Below, one piece after another: positions 1 through 6,450 of a DNA stretch of 9,428 bases (position 1 is its first letter; every line of letters begins with the position of its first letter). Location of the stretch: positions 1-9,428 of the forward strand of contig JAGLNB010000123.1 of assembly GCA_023139715.1 (NCBI GenBank). Direction: 5' to 3'. This DNA comes from Planctomycetota bacterium (lineage in GTDB: Bacteria; Planctomycetota; Phycisphaerae; Sedimentisphaerales; Anaerobacaceae). The notes under the pieces are model-generated. The model saw only the letters and a list, made by a program, of their open reading frames with translations, did no database searches and was not told the DNA's origin. The position numbers were made by a program, and so were the translations under genes.

Positions 1-2
1 CC

Positions 3-1355
3 GTAATAACTGTTGTTTTTGTAATGCTCGCTGCAATAGTTCTGCTCGGAGAAGGCGTAATTTGGAGCTATTATAAGTTTTTCAGCAGCACCAATGAAAC
101 ACGGCTGGTTTTATCACTAAGCGCGGTTATGCTGCCATATATGCTATTCATTTGTATTGTGGCTATATTGGCCGGCATTTTGAATGTGCATAAACATTTT
201 GCCACGCCGGCTGCAGCACCAATAGTATTAAACGTCTGCATTATAGCAAGTATCTGCCTGACGGGCTGGGCATTTGAAATTACGGCAAAAGAGCAATTGT
301 TTTACGTGGCAGCCGCTGTACTTCTCGCAGGAATAATACAAATTGCAATTCAACTTAGGCCGTTGAAAGCCAGCGGTTTTTTAATTCGGCCACAATGGGA
401 TATATATTCTGAAGCTTTTAAGAAAATCATAATTATGATGGGGCCTATGATACTTGGACTAACCGTAACACAAATAAATACTCTATCCGACGATATTATT
501 GCGTGGTTTTTGTCCGGCTCGGTGGAAAAAGGACAATTTTTTACTCTGCTCGCCAATAAAATAACATATCCGCTGCAACGTGGCTCGGTTTCGCATCTTT
601 ATTATGCGCAACGATTGTATCAATTGCCTTTGGGCGTTTTCGGAATATCATTGGCTACTGCAATTTTTCCGGTAATGAGCAGTTTGGCCGCAAAGAAAGA
701 TTTTTCAGGCCTGGCCGAGACGATTTCGAGAGGCCTTCGCTGCACAATTTTCATCGCAATACCAGCTACACTCGGACTTGCCGCAGTAGCCAGGCCGTTA
801 ATATCCCTGGCTTTTGAGCGCGGAAAATTCAGCAGCAATGACACAAATGCGGTTAGCTGGACGCTTGTTTTTTACGCAATCGGATTATGCGGATATTTCG
901 CTCAGCAAATTCTAACACGGGCATTTTATTCAATGCAGGATTCAAAAACACCTATGCGAAGTGCCATAATAGCAGTTTTTCTAAACATTATTCTTAATCT
1001 GACTCTAATCTGGCCGATGAAAACAGCAGGCCTGGCACTTTCAACAGCAATATGTTCATATTTCCAGGTTGTCATTTTAATTTTAATATTAAAACGCACT
1101 CTGCAAAAACGAGGAGCCGAAAATTCCATATTAGCCGGATTTGTTTCGGCAATAATTAAAACAATAACAGCTACATTTTTTATGTGTATAGCAATTTTTG
1201 CCGTGCTCTGGATTTCAAAAAATTTACCGAATATTATAAAATTACTACTGACCGTTCCGGCTGCAGCTGGCACATATTATCTGGCGGCAAAATTTATGCA
1301 CATCGAAATGCTGTCTATGATGTTTGGCAAAGAGAAAAACAGAATATCAAAATAG
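3..1355 (+). CDS. murJ: Lipid II flippase MurJ, 5' end outside the window
   Basis: MurJ (MviN) is an inner-membrane MOP-superfamily flippase that moves lipid II to the outer face for peptidoglycan synthesis. The frame is open from base 3, and 450 residues are visible; by comparison with the usual 510-530 residues roughly the first 80-90 are missing. The protein is a series of hydrophobic helices. Numbering from the Met at base 24, the family motif GILNVHKHFATPAAAPIVLN is at 51-70 and the YYAQRLYQLPLGVFG segment at 193-207, whose Arg corresponds to the conserved YYADR of E. coli MurJ. Between FLSGS and VSHLYYAQR lie about 23 residues (166-189) absent from E. coli MurJ; I associate such an insert with planctomycete homologues, from memory. 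The next gene has its own promoter. Family assignment is firm. Confidence 0.93.
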   Translation, partial: VITVVFVMLAAIVLLGEGVIWSYYKFFSSTNETRLVLSLSAVMLPYMLFICIVAILAGILNVHKHFATPAAAPIVLNVCIIASICLTGWAFEITAKEQLFYVAAAVLLAGIIQIAIQLRPLKASGFLIRPQWDIYSEAFKKIIIMMGPMILGLTVTQINTLSDDIIAWFLSGSVEKGQFFTLLANKITYPLQRGSVSHLYYAQRLYQLPLGVFGISLATAIFPVMSSLAAKKDFSGLAETISRGLRCTIFIAIPATLGLAAVARPLISLAFERGKFSSNDTNAVSWTLVFYAIGLCGYFAQQILTRAFYSMQDSKTPMRSAIIAVFLNIILNLTLIWPMKTAGLALSTAICSYFQVVILILILKRTLQKRGAENSILAGFVSAIIKTITATFFMCIAIFAVLWISKNLPNIIKLLLTVPAAAGTYYLAAKFMHIEMLSMMFGKEKNRISK

Positions 1356-1392
1356 CGGTGGAATCTTTGGCTGGGCTAAAATAGTAAGCTAT

Positions 1393-1421
1393 TTGACGCA
1401 TAATAGCCGATATAATAAAAT
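1393..1421 (+). promoter_or_regulatory. Predicted sigma-70 promoter of the TPR/HEAT gene
   Basis: TTGACG at 1393-1398 (5 of 6 consensus) and TAAAAT at 1416-1421 (5 of 6) are separated by 17 bases. The site lies in the 99-base gap after murJ and about 34 bases before the next start codon, so that gene can be transcribed independently. Confidence 0.6.
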
Positions 1422-1454
1422 TGGGACCGTTAATGCAATCAGCTGGAGAAATAA

Positions 1455-3866
1455 ATGCTCAACGACACAATGCAAAAAAAAATAAAGAGTAAAATAAACC
1501 TATACATATCTGCATTGATTATCTGCGTGTTTGCTTTTTGTACCGTACCCGTTTTAGCAGAAATTTCCGATGCCAATCAGCCGCCAACATATAGCGAACG
1601 AAACTCGCCACAAAAAACAACTTCATCTTCTCAACGCCTGGTTTCATCATCGGTTGGAGAAAACTTCTACGAAATAGCTTATGAACTTGCTCATTCAAAA
1701 GATATCAGCCCGGAAGAAATAAAGCAGGCGATGGTATTAATGATGGCAACGATAGAAATCAACAACAGGGCAGATTATGTTTTGCCGGAAATGATTAAAC
1801 TTTCCTGCAGATATTCGCAAAACGATAATTCAAAACTCGTTGGTTACCTTCTTAAAAATTACATAGACAATAAATCCGACCTTGACATTGTAAGAACAGC
1901 GATAGGATATGTAATTGACCAGCTCAACTCTCGCGAAGAGCGGGAAAAACTGCTCAGGGATACTCTGGATATGTTTGAAGGTAAAAGCAATGTTATTGAT
2001 TCTGAACTTTACACGCTGCTTGGTTTGCTGGCAGCTGAAAAGGTTGACATAAAAGCTGCTCAATATTATTTTCTGCAGGCATACAATAACAATAAATATA
2101 ATAAGATGGCTTTTGAAAAACTTCTTGAACTTGCCGGCCAGCAGGTCAATCCTGTAATGAAACTTGAGCATTTGAGATTATCGCTCGGCGAGAATCCGCT
2201 GGATATGAAAACTGCACTTGACTTTGCACAGTATGCCAGGCAGATACAACTCTACAAAACATCCGCAAAATGCTATAAATACTGTGCTGATTTATTCAGT
2301 TATCTCTATCAGCAGCCGCTGCCGGATTCGATTTACCTGCCTTGGACAATCAGTAATTACAACACACAGCGAAGTCAAAATAAGTGCCTTGAAATTGCCG
2401 AGCAAATTCGCAGTAGCGGCCGCTTCGACATACAACTGGAAACGATAGCCGCCAAAGCAGCAGCCAAAATCGGCAGAGTCGAACAGTCAGAACAAATGTT
2501 TCGTAATATTAAAGAAAAAATCAACACCTATTCCGAACAAAATGCAGGCGAACAATTATCAGCTATAGCATGGTTTTATTGTTTCGGGTTGCCCGATTCG
2601 GCCAAATCTCTTGACTGGGCGAACAAGGCCTATTCATCAAATCCAAGCTCGCAGACAGCCGCCGCTCTTTTGGCCTATGCGCTTGCAACAAATGACCAAT
2701 TCGATTTAGCCGAGCAGCTCATCGGCAGTTACAATGAAAATCAAATCTCTCTGCTTGCAACAGCTGTAATTAAATCAGCAAGAGATGAGAAGGAATCCGT
2801 AATAGAAATTTTGAAATCAGCAATCTGCTATAGGCCGGGTTCAATTGAGGCCGAGTATGCTCAAAAAATGTTAGCTGAAAATGGCGGAGAATATATTGCA
2901 CCAGTCGACCGCGATATAATACTAATAGCTCTGGAAAACAGTTTCGGAAAACGAATCGTTCCGGATTTTGTCAGTCCTGATAAAATAATTTCAGTTCAGC
3001 TGAATGTTCGCGGAAGTAAATTCCCATACGGCACTAAATTTGGAGCAACGCTTTCGCTCACAAACCTATCACAGGAACCGCTGGTTATTTCAAAAGACGG
3101 ACTCTTTGGCGGCAATATAAGAGTCGATGCCCGTATTAGAGGAGACATCCAAAAAGATATACCAAATCTTATATCAATTAGAATTTGTCCATCTCAACCG
3201 CTTGAGCATGGCAAAAGCACCATTATTCCACTGCGATTGATGACCGGAGAGCTGAAAAAAATATTACTAACATATCCACAGGCCTCTCTTGACATAGAAT
3301 TCATAGCTTATCTTGATGTTGTAGAGGGCAGCGATGGCAAACCGGCTAATCGCCTGTTAGATGTAAAGCCGGCAAGCATTATCGCTAAACGGCCAGCTGT
3401 TCAAATCACCGGCAGATACCTGCAGAATCGGTTCACTTCGCTGTCGAAGAGCTGGCAGGGGCAGAAAACAAAAACTATAGAGCTTTTCATCGGCCTTATG
3501 ATGGAACAATATGCGATGGCCAATCGCGAGCCGCTTTACAAATTCAGATATGCCGAATGGATGCCTGACTTACTAAAATCGGCTGTTCTTCAAAGCATCA
3601 ACAGCGGCGACTGGACGGGCAGAGTAAATATTATGAGTTCGATGCTGCCGCTTTGGCTGGATTACGATTTAATAGAAGCTGTTTCGGACAATCTAAGCGA
3701 CGAAAACTGGCCGAGCCGCCTTATAGCTCTCTATCTTCTGGCCCAAAACCAACACGGCAATTTCATTGAGGTCCTTGATTATACGGCTAAATATGACTCA
3801 AACAAACTCGTCAGAGATATGGCTATCGCCCTTGGCGGCACAGGCGAAGATGATAGCACGCAATAA
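1455..3866 (+). CDS. Secreted TPR/HEAT-like repeat protein, function unknown
   Basis: An 803-residue protein I cannot assign to a named family. The ATG at 1455 is set by GGAG at 1445-1448, 6 bases upstream. Residues 1-35 are a Sec signal peptide: lysine-rich n-region (KKIKSK), a hydrophobic core (about 17-33) and a VLA|E cleavage site. A Ser/Thr/Gln-rich linker (about 40-66) follows. About 70-480 is an array of paired helices resembling tetratricopeptide repeats, with alternating Ala/Leu and aromatic positions. About 500-650 looks beta-rich (repeated V/I-x-V strands, Gly/Asn turns). About 660-803 is helical again and HEAT-like (for example PSRLIALYLLAQ and NKLVRDMAIALGG). This suggests a periplasmic scaffold or adaptor. 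Its position after murJ hints at an envelope role but proves none. No catalytic motif is visible. Confidence 0.8.
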   Translation: MLNDTMQKKIKSKINLYISALIICVFAFCTVPVLAEISDANQPPTYSERNSPQKTTSSSQRLVSSSVGENFYEIAYELAHSKDISPEEIKQAMVLMMATIEINNRADYVLPEMIKLSCRYSQNDNSKLVGYLLKNYIDNKSDLDIVRTAIGYVIDQLNSREEREKLLRDTLDMFEGKSNVIDSELYTLLGLLAAEKVDIKAAQYYFLQAYNNNKYNKMAFEKLLELAGQQVNPVMKLEHLRLSLGENPLDMKTALDFAQYARQIQLYKTSAKCYKYCADLFSYLYQQPLPDSIYLPWTISNYNTQRSQNKCLEIAEQIRSSGRFDIQLETIAAKAAAKIGRVEQSEQMFRNIKEKINTYSEQNAGEQLSAIAWFYCFGLPDSAKSLDWANKAYSSNPSSQTAAALLAYALATNDQFDLAEQLIGSYNENQISLLATAVIKSARDEKESVIEILKSAICYRPGSIEAEYAQKMLAENGGEYIAPVDRDIILIALENSFGKRIVPDFVSPDKIISVQLNVRGSKFPYGTKFGATLSLTNLSQEPLVISKDGLFGGNIRVDARIRGDIQKDIPNLISIRICPSQPLEHGKSTIIPLRLMTGELKKILLTYPQASLDIEFIAYLDVVEGSDGKPANRLLDVKPASIIAKRPAVQITGRYLQNRFTSLSKSWQGQKTKTIELFIGLMMEQYAMANREPLYKFRYAEWMPDLLKSAVLQSINSGDWTGRVNIMSSMLPLWLDYDLIEAVSDNLSDENWPSRLIALYLLAQNQHGNFIEVLDYTAKYDSNKLVRDMAIALGGTGEDDSTQ

Positions 3867-3979
3867 ATCGGCGTAATTTACAGAAATTTTTATTGTAATA
3901 TCACTGTAATTTTGTAACATTCTACGCTTCCGCAAATGATGTTGGAGCTTTGTTACGGTTTTTTGAAAGGATTTTATAG

Positions 3980-4153
3980 ATGTCTGCAAAAGTAGATGGT
4001 GAAAAATGTACTGGTTGTGAATCCTGTATTCCTGAGTGCCCAGCTGATGCCATAAGTCTAATAAATGGCAAAGCTGTTATAGATGCGGATACTTGCATTG
4101 ACTGCGGCCTTTGCATTGAGATTTGTCCTGTAGATGCAATTAGTATGGAATAA
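3980..4153 (+). CDS. Small 2[4Fe-4S] ferredoxin
   Basis: A 57-residue cytoplasmic electron carrier of the bacterial (clostridial) ferredoxin type. It has two complete cluster motifs: C10-x2-C13-x2-C16-x3-C20-P and C39-x2-C42-x2-C45-x3-C49-P, each followed by the usual D-A-I (residues 23-25 and 52-54), so all eight cysteine ligands are present. Length matches the family (55-60 residues). The start at 3980 is supported by AAAGG at 3966-3970, 9 bases upstream. It is preceded by a 113-base gap after the TPR/HEAT gene and followed by an AT-rich hairpin. No oxidoreductase partner is adjacent, so the redox partner is unknown. Such low-potential ferredoxins are typical of anaerobes. Confidence 0.93.
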   Translation: MSAKVDGEKCTGCESCIPECPADAISLINGKAVIDADTCIDCGLCIEICPVDAISME

Positions 4154-4204
4154 ATAGTAAGCTTAAAACTTAAAGCTAAAAACTTAAAACTACAGCTTAA
4201 AGTT

Positions 4205-4230
4205 CAAAACTTATTTAATTTTAAGTTTTG
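4205..4230 (+). terminator. AT-rich hairpin downstream of ferredoxin, possible terminator
   Basis: CAAAACTTA at 4205-4213 is perfectly complementary to TAAGTTTTG at 4222-4230, giving a 9-bp stem with an 8-base loop. It lies 51 bases after the ferredoxin stop. The stem is AT-rich and no run of T follows directly, so termination is uncertain. Confidence 0.35.
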
Positions 4231-4239
4231 CACTATGGT

Positions 4240-4268
4240 TTTACACTTTTCGCTTTGCATTTTACACT
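4240..4268 (+). promoter_or_regulatory. Predicted promoter of tRNA-Glu
   Basis: TTTACA at 4240-4245 (5 of 6) and TACACT at 4263-4268 (4 of 6) are 17 bases apart and end 10 bases before the mature tRNA. Each hexamer lies within one of the two TTTTACACTTTT copies, so the promoter seems to come from a 21-base duplication. Confidence 0.45.
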
Positions 4269-4278
4269 TTTTTGTTTT

Positions 4279-4353
4279 GGCCCCATCGTCTAGGTAGGCC
4301 TAGGACACCGGGTTTTCAACCCGGCAACAGGGGTTCGAATCCCCTTGGGGCTA
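4279..4353 (+). tRNA. tRNA-Glu, anticodon UUC
   Basis: A complete cloverleaf. The acceptor stem GGCCCCA (4279-4285) pairs with TGGGGCT (4346-4352) through one G-U pair. The anticodon stem CCGGG/CCCGG (4308-4312 and 4320-4324) encloses the loop TTTTCAA, with anticodon TTC at 4315-4317. The T arm is AGGGG-TTCGAAT-CCCCT. The discriminator is A4353 and CCA is not encoded. The D-arm start (TCGTCTAGG) and the stretch AACAGGGGTTCGAATCCCC closely resemble E. coli tRNA-Glu. Confidence 0.97.
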
Positions 4354-4360
4354 TTAATAG

Positions 4361-4396
4361 AAAAGAGCATTGCAGTTTTTTGCAGTGTTCTTTTTT
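4361..4396 (+). terminator. Rho-independent terminator of tRNA-Glu
   Basis: AAAAGAGCATTGCA (4361-4374) pairs with TGCAGTGTTCTTTT (4381-4394) through 14 positions including two G-U pairs, with loop GTTTTT. The descending arm runs into a T tract ending at 4396. It begins 8 bases after the tRNA. Confidence 0.8.
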
Positions 4397-4443
4397 ATTA
4401 TTCGCATATTAGGGATTTGAACACCTCTGGTTGCGAAGCAAAC

Positions 4444-4501
4444 AGCACAGGGGTTTGACACGACGCAGTCGTGCCGCGCAGCGAATCGGCTTGGGGCTAT
4501 T
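4444..4501 (+). pseudogene. Degraded copy of the tRNA-Glu 3' end, split by a 23-base hairpin insert
   Basis: ACAGGGGTTTGA at 4447-4458 matches the tRNA's ACAGGGGTTCGA with one difference. CGAATCGGCTTGGGGCTAT at 4482-4500 matches the tRNA's 3' end (4336-4354) at 17 of 19 bases. Between them is a 23-base insert (4459-4481) starting with the perfect hairpin CACGAC-GCA-GTCGTG. The insert falls in the T loop. Upstream, 4411-4443 shows only weak likeness to the D and anticodon arms. The two mismatches would break the T stem and the insert destroys the T loop, so this cannot be a working tRNA. It may be a decayed tandem tRNA copy or an attachment-site duplicate left by an integrated element. Confidence 0.6.
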
Positions 4502-4591
4502 TTGAGTGGCTTATACTAAGTCAGATTAATTTTTGCGCTGCATCCCAACAGAGCCGCAACAGTAATGGAGCGGGTAAATAAAAATGTAAAA

Positions 4592-4627
4592 CCTGTCCCG
4601 AGTTCAGCCAAGGGAGTCGAAGGACTC
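4592..4627. repeat. Dispersed palindromic repeat with CCTGTCCCGAG and GTCGAAGGACTC ends
   Basis: The segment contains GAGT (4600-4603) and ACTC (4624-4627) in inverted orientation and the words CCTGTCC and GTCGAAGGA. It resembles a class of extragenic repeats found across many bacteria (CCTTCGAC...GGACAGG read on the other strand). Only CTTCGACT is exactly shared with the nested repeat near 8507, so relatedness to that copy is tentative. Confidence 0.4.
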
Positions 4628-4749
4628 AAAACTGCATTACAACCTACGGCCTAATGCTCAACTTTCTACTTTCATGATTTATTCGCAGCATTTTTATCAC
4701 CTGTCCTTTTCCAGGCCAGTTGGTGCGGTGTTTTTTTTCGAGATACCCG

Positions 4750-4811
4750 TCTTCGCTCCCTCCTTCGTCGAGACTGCGGAGAGCAGGAAAGCTATGGCGG
4801 CGGAGCAAAGA
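4750..4811. repeat. 62-base imperfect inverted repeat
   Basis: TCTTCGCTCC (4750-4759) is the reverse complement of GGAGCAAAGA (4802-4811) at 9 of 10 positions. An inner pair CTCC/GGAG is also present. The unit is GC-richer than its surroundings and ends just downstream of the antitoxin stop codon, so its transcript could fold at the 3' end of that operon. Confidence 0.45.
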
Positions 4812-4819
4812 AAATGCTC

Positions 4820-5140
4820 CTAAGCATACGCCTTCTTTTTTTTAGGGATGATATTAACCTCAAGTCTGCAATGCAGAGCGGTAGCGATACGATTAAGCAT
4901 TTCCAGGCTATAGCCGTTGTAATCAGCTTCTTCAAGGCGGCTTATAACGGGCTGTTTTGTGCCGATAAGCTCGGCAAGCTGTTTTTGTGTAAGTCCAGCC
5001 TGTTGTCTTAATTCATAAATCCTGGACGCAATTTCAGCATCTTTAAGAGCTTTCTCATAAGACTTTCGCCTTTGTGTAGTCTTGATAAACATTGACTCTA
5101 ATATCTCCACGGCATCGGTAGTTTTTTTCTTTTTAGCCAT
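4820..5140 (-). CDS. XRE-family antitoxin, HigA-like
   Basis: A 106-residue DNA-binding antitoxin expected to bind the upstream toxin and repress the shared promoter. The helix-turn-helix lies at about 44-70, with the recognition region TQKQLAELIGTKQPVISRLE at 51-70. The N-terminus is lysine-rich and the C-terminal tail basic (KKKK). I chose the ATG at 5140 over one at 5161 because GAGG (5153-5150) lies 9 bases upstream. This start overlaps the toxin stop by 8 bases, the usual translational coupling in toxin-first pairs. The stop codon overlaps a short hairpin (4802-4820). The family call is firm; the name HigA rests on gene order and partner type. Confidence 0.87.
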   Translation of the reverse strand: MAKKKKTTDAVEILESMFIKTTQRRKSYEKALKDAEIASRIYELRQQAGLTQKQLAELIGTKQPVISRLEEADYNGYSLEMLNRIATALHCRLEVNIIPKKKKAYA

Positions 5141-5513
5141 TTTTATAAACCTCAAACTCAAATGAATACTTATCAGGATTTTTCTTGTAATTCGCTATAT
5201 TATTTACGGCCTTTTCGATTTGGCGTTTCGGAACTTCTTTTTCTTTTGTACATCCGTGCGAAAGTAAAACAATGCTTTGGCCAACAAAGCCGTAAAAAAT
5301 ACGATAATTTACATTGCCGTCCCTTGCTCTTAGCTCGTATATGCCCTCAGTTAGATAATCGCAATCCGGCCTACGAAGCTTATGCCACATCAAGCTGAGT
5401 CTTTTAACTTTTGCGATACATTTATCCCTCGTTCTTGCAGGCTGCTTTTTTAGCCATTCAACCAAAGATGCCAGACCCTTTCCGTCCTTGAAAATCAGTA
5501 CTTTAGTTTTCAT
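5133..5513 (-). CDS. RelE/HigB-like toxin (Gp49 family)
   Basis: A 126-residue protein of the HigB/phage Gp49 group of the RelE superfamily, typically ribosome-dependent mRNA interferases. The diagnostic C-terminal half reads GIYELRARDGNVNYRIFY (57-74), then IVLLSHGCTKEKEVPKRQIE (81-100), the counterpart of the usual HGFxKKxxKTPxxEI block; Lys90 and Lys97 keep its basic character. I start at 5513 because AAGGA (5527-5523) is 9 bases upstream and because a longer frame from 5567 would begin inside the promoter. Toxin precedes antitoxin, as in HigBA. Cys at 88 replaces the more usual Phe of the HGF motif. Activity is not shown by sequence alone. Confidence 0.85.
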   Translation of the reverse strand: MKTKVLIFKDGKGLASLVEWLKKQPARTRDKCIAKVKRLSLMWHKLRRPDCDYLTEGIYELRARDGNVNYRIFYGFVGQSIVLLSHGCTKEKEVPKRQIEKAVNNIANYKKNPDKYSFEFEVYKNG

Positions 5514-5538
5514 ATTGAGCAATCCTTTGTCTTTATAT

Positions 5539-5567
5539 AATATAACAATTTTATTATATTTATTCAA
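5539..5567 (-). promoter_or_regulatory. Predicted promoter of the toxin-antitoxin pair
   Basis: On the minus strand TTGAAT (5567-5562) and TATATT (5544-5539) are 17 bases apart in very AT-rich sequence. The -10 box ends 25 bases before the toxin ATG, leaving a short leader with the AAGGA site. Confidence 0.65.
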
Positions 5568-5666
5568 GCTGTTTTTTTAGATTTTTAAGCTGATACATAA
5601 AATCAAAAGGAAGCCATTCAACATCACGTGGTACTAGGATTTTCGGTATTTTTTTGTATCAGACAT
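5560..5666 (-). pseudogene. Small reading frame needing a -1 shift at A-AAA-AAA (possible 35-residue protein)
   Basis: An ATG at 5666 overlaps the end of the fabZ-like gene. Read in frame it gives MSDTKKYRKS and stops. After ACA AAA AAA (5657-5649) the -1 frame is open and gives IPKILVPRDVEWLPFDFMYQ and a further 9 residues, ending at TAA 5562-5560. Seven A residues in the order A-AAA-AAA are a classical bacterial slippery heptamer, so this could be programmed frameshifting, a homopolymer error in the sequence, a decayed gene or chance. The family is not recognised. No strong ribosome binding site precedes it. The end abuts the toxin-antitoxin promoter. Confidence 0.35.
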
Positions 5667-6135
5667 TCAGGCCGGACAGGGTAGCTTCAAAAACCATATT
5701 GCCGTCAACAATCCCCTGAACTTCACAAGTGTATTTACGCCGTTTGAATTTGGTGATGTGGCCGAGCAAATATAATCTTTGACCCGGCTCAACTACAGAA
5801 CGAAACTTGGCTGACTCTATACTCGCAAAACCAATAAATCCCCCAAGCTCATAAATATGCTTTACAAAAACACTCGAAAGCTGAGCGCCGGCCTCAATCA
5901 TTATCACGCCCGGCATTAGCGGCCTTTCGGGAATATGCCCGCGAACCCAAAACTCATTTTCCGTTATGTCCTTATAGCCGAGGATAAGAAATTTCTCTTT
6001 ATCGTACCAGAGAATCCCGTCAAGCTGCTCCATCTCAAATCGCTGCGGATTTGCTTTATCAATAACTTCTCTGCCAAAAAGCGGTTTTGCTGTTAAATCT
6101 ATTTTAGACAAATCGAACAATAAAGATGGGGGCAT
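5659..6135 (-). CDS. fabZ: (3R)-hydroxyacyl-ACP dehydratase, FabZ-like
   Basis: A 158-residue hotdog-fold protein. FabZ dehydrates 3-hydroxyacyl-ACP in fatty acid elongation in the cytoplasm. The active-site region WVRGHIPERPLMPGVIMIEA (63-82) carries the expected catalytic His67 and Glu81 in the GH...P.MPG....E pattern; AQLSSVF follows. The C-terminal strands, with KFRSVVEPGQRLYL (110-123), fit the family (F.xxV.PGD.L). The N-terminal 45 residues include IDLT, LDGI and WYDKEKF and are longer than in E. coli FabZ (151 residues). GAGG at 6146-6143, 7 bases upstream of the ATG, supports the start. No other fatty acid gene is nearby; a related role in lipid A or other acyl metabolism cannot be excluded. 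Confidence 0.88.
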   Translation of the reverse strand: MPPSLLFDLSKIDLTAKPLFGREVIDKANPQRFEMEQLDGILWYDKEKFLILGYKDITENEFWVRGHIPERPLMPGVIMIEAGAQLSSVFVKHIYELGGFIGFASIESAKFRSVVEPGQRLYLLGHITKFKRRKYTCEVQGIVDGNMVFEATLSGLNV

Positions 6136-6268
6136 TTACTAACCTCAATAAAAAATTCTGGGAATTTGACTACAACGCAGAAACACAACACCTGCAAACT
6201 GCCCGACTAACCGGAAGCAATCCAGAGAATGCAACTATATCTTTGCGTTACGTTCGGAAATTTACTCT

Positions 6269-6442
6269 TTAATCAGTTGACCTGATTTCGAGAATACGGC
6301 TGCGAACCGACTGAGCGGCCTGCTTGACCTGCTGCATTTGCTTGCGAACTCTCGTTCCAGCGGCCTTGTTTCCCCCTTGGGCTTTATTAATATCCGCCTC
6401 AATCTCAGCCACCATTGCTTTCAAACTTTCATATTCCTGCAT
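6269..6442 (-). CDS. Hc1-type histone H1-like protein
   Basis: A 57-residue basic helical protein. The central segment NKAQGGNKAAGTRVRKQMQQ matches the conserved GNKAAgtRvRk core of the Hc1 family, named for the Chlamydia histone H1-like protein and also found in Bacteroidetes and Planctomycetota. Members are thought to bind and compact DNA. It has only the short N-terminal coiled domain and lacks the long Lys/Ala-rich tail of chlamydial Hc1. The start at 6442 (MQEYESLK) is preferred over 6457 because GGAGG is at 6455-6451, exactly 8 bases upstream of the inner ATG and inside the longer frame. A consensus-like promoter and a tandem decamer lie upstream. It precedes fabZ by 133 bases with no clear terminator between. 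Confidence 0.78.
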   Translation of the reverse strand: MQEYESLKAMVAEIEADINKAQGGNKAAGTRVRKQMQQVKQAAQSVRSRILEIRSTD

Positions 6443-6450
6443 TGGGTAAT

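Larger units (their letters stand above)
4157..4275. repeat. AT-rich tract of degenerate CTTAAAA units
   Basis: The gap between ferredoxin and tRNA is built from short related words: several AACTTAAA/GCTTAAA/GCTAAAA units between 4160 and 4216, then their complements (TTTAAGTTTTG, 4220-4230), then two exact copies of TTTTACACTTTT at 4239-4250 and 4260-4271, 21 bases apart. Composition is nearly free of G+C. A similar but shorter tract is at 9270-9296. Confidence 0.6.
4502..4819. other. Gene-free interval with dispersed repeats
   Basis: I see no supported gene on either strand. A minus-strand frame is open over much of the right half but has no plausible start with a ribosome binding site, and it runs through repeat sequence. 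The stretch contains the repeats at 4592-4627 and 4750-4811. The rest shows no recognisable structure. Confidence 0.6.

Noticed and set aside
926..1273. Minus-strand open frame opposite murJ
   Set aside because: Antisense to conserved MurJ helices, with no family likeness or ribosome binding site.
1379..1394. AAATAG/CTATTT hairpin after murJ as a terminator
   Set aside because: Only six AT-rich pairs, no T run after it, and it overlaps the promoter.
1411..1416. A perfect TATAAT before the TPR/HEAT gene
   Set aside because: It is only 12 bases from TTGACG; the overlapping TAAAAT at 1416 has the correct 17-base spacing.
3893..3920. TTGTAA and TAACAT before the ferredoxin as a promoter, with three TGTAA words as an operator
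   Set aside because: Both boxes match at only four of six bases and the words are expected in such AT-rich sequence.
4644..4806. A minus-strand open frame containing KKHRTNWPGKGQVIK
   Set aside because: No start codon with a ribosome binding site, and half of it is repeat sequence; composition does not look like a real protein.
4802..4820. GGAGCA/TGCTCC hairpin as terminator of the toxin-antitoxin operon
   Set aside because: Six pairs with no T tract downstream on the minus strand; it is part of a dispersed repeat.
5141..5161. A longer antitoxin from an ATG at 5161
   Set aside because: GAGG is placed for the ATG at 5140, and that start fits the usual toxin-antitoxin overlap.
5514..5567. 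An 18-residue N-terminal extension of the toxin from an ATG at 5567
   Set aside because: The extension overlaps the predicted -35 and -10 boxes and has no ribosome binding site, whereas AAGGA precedes the ATG at 5513.
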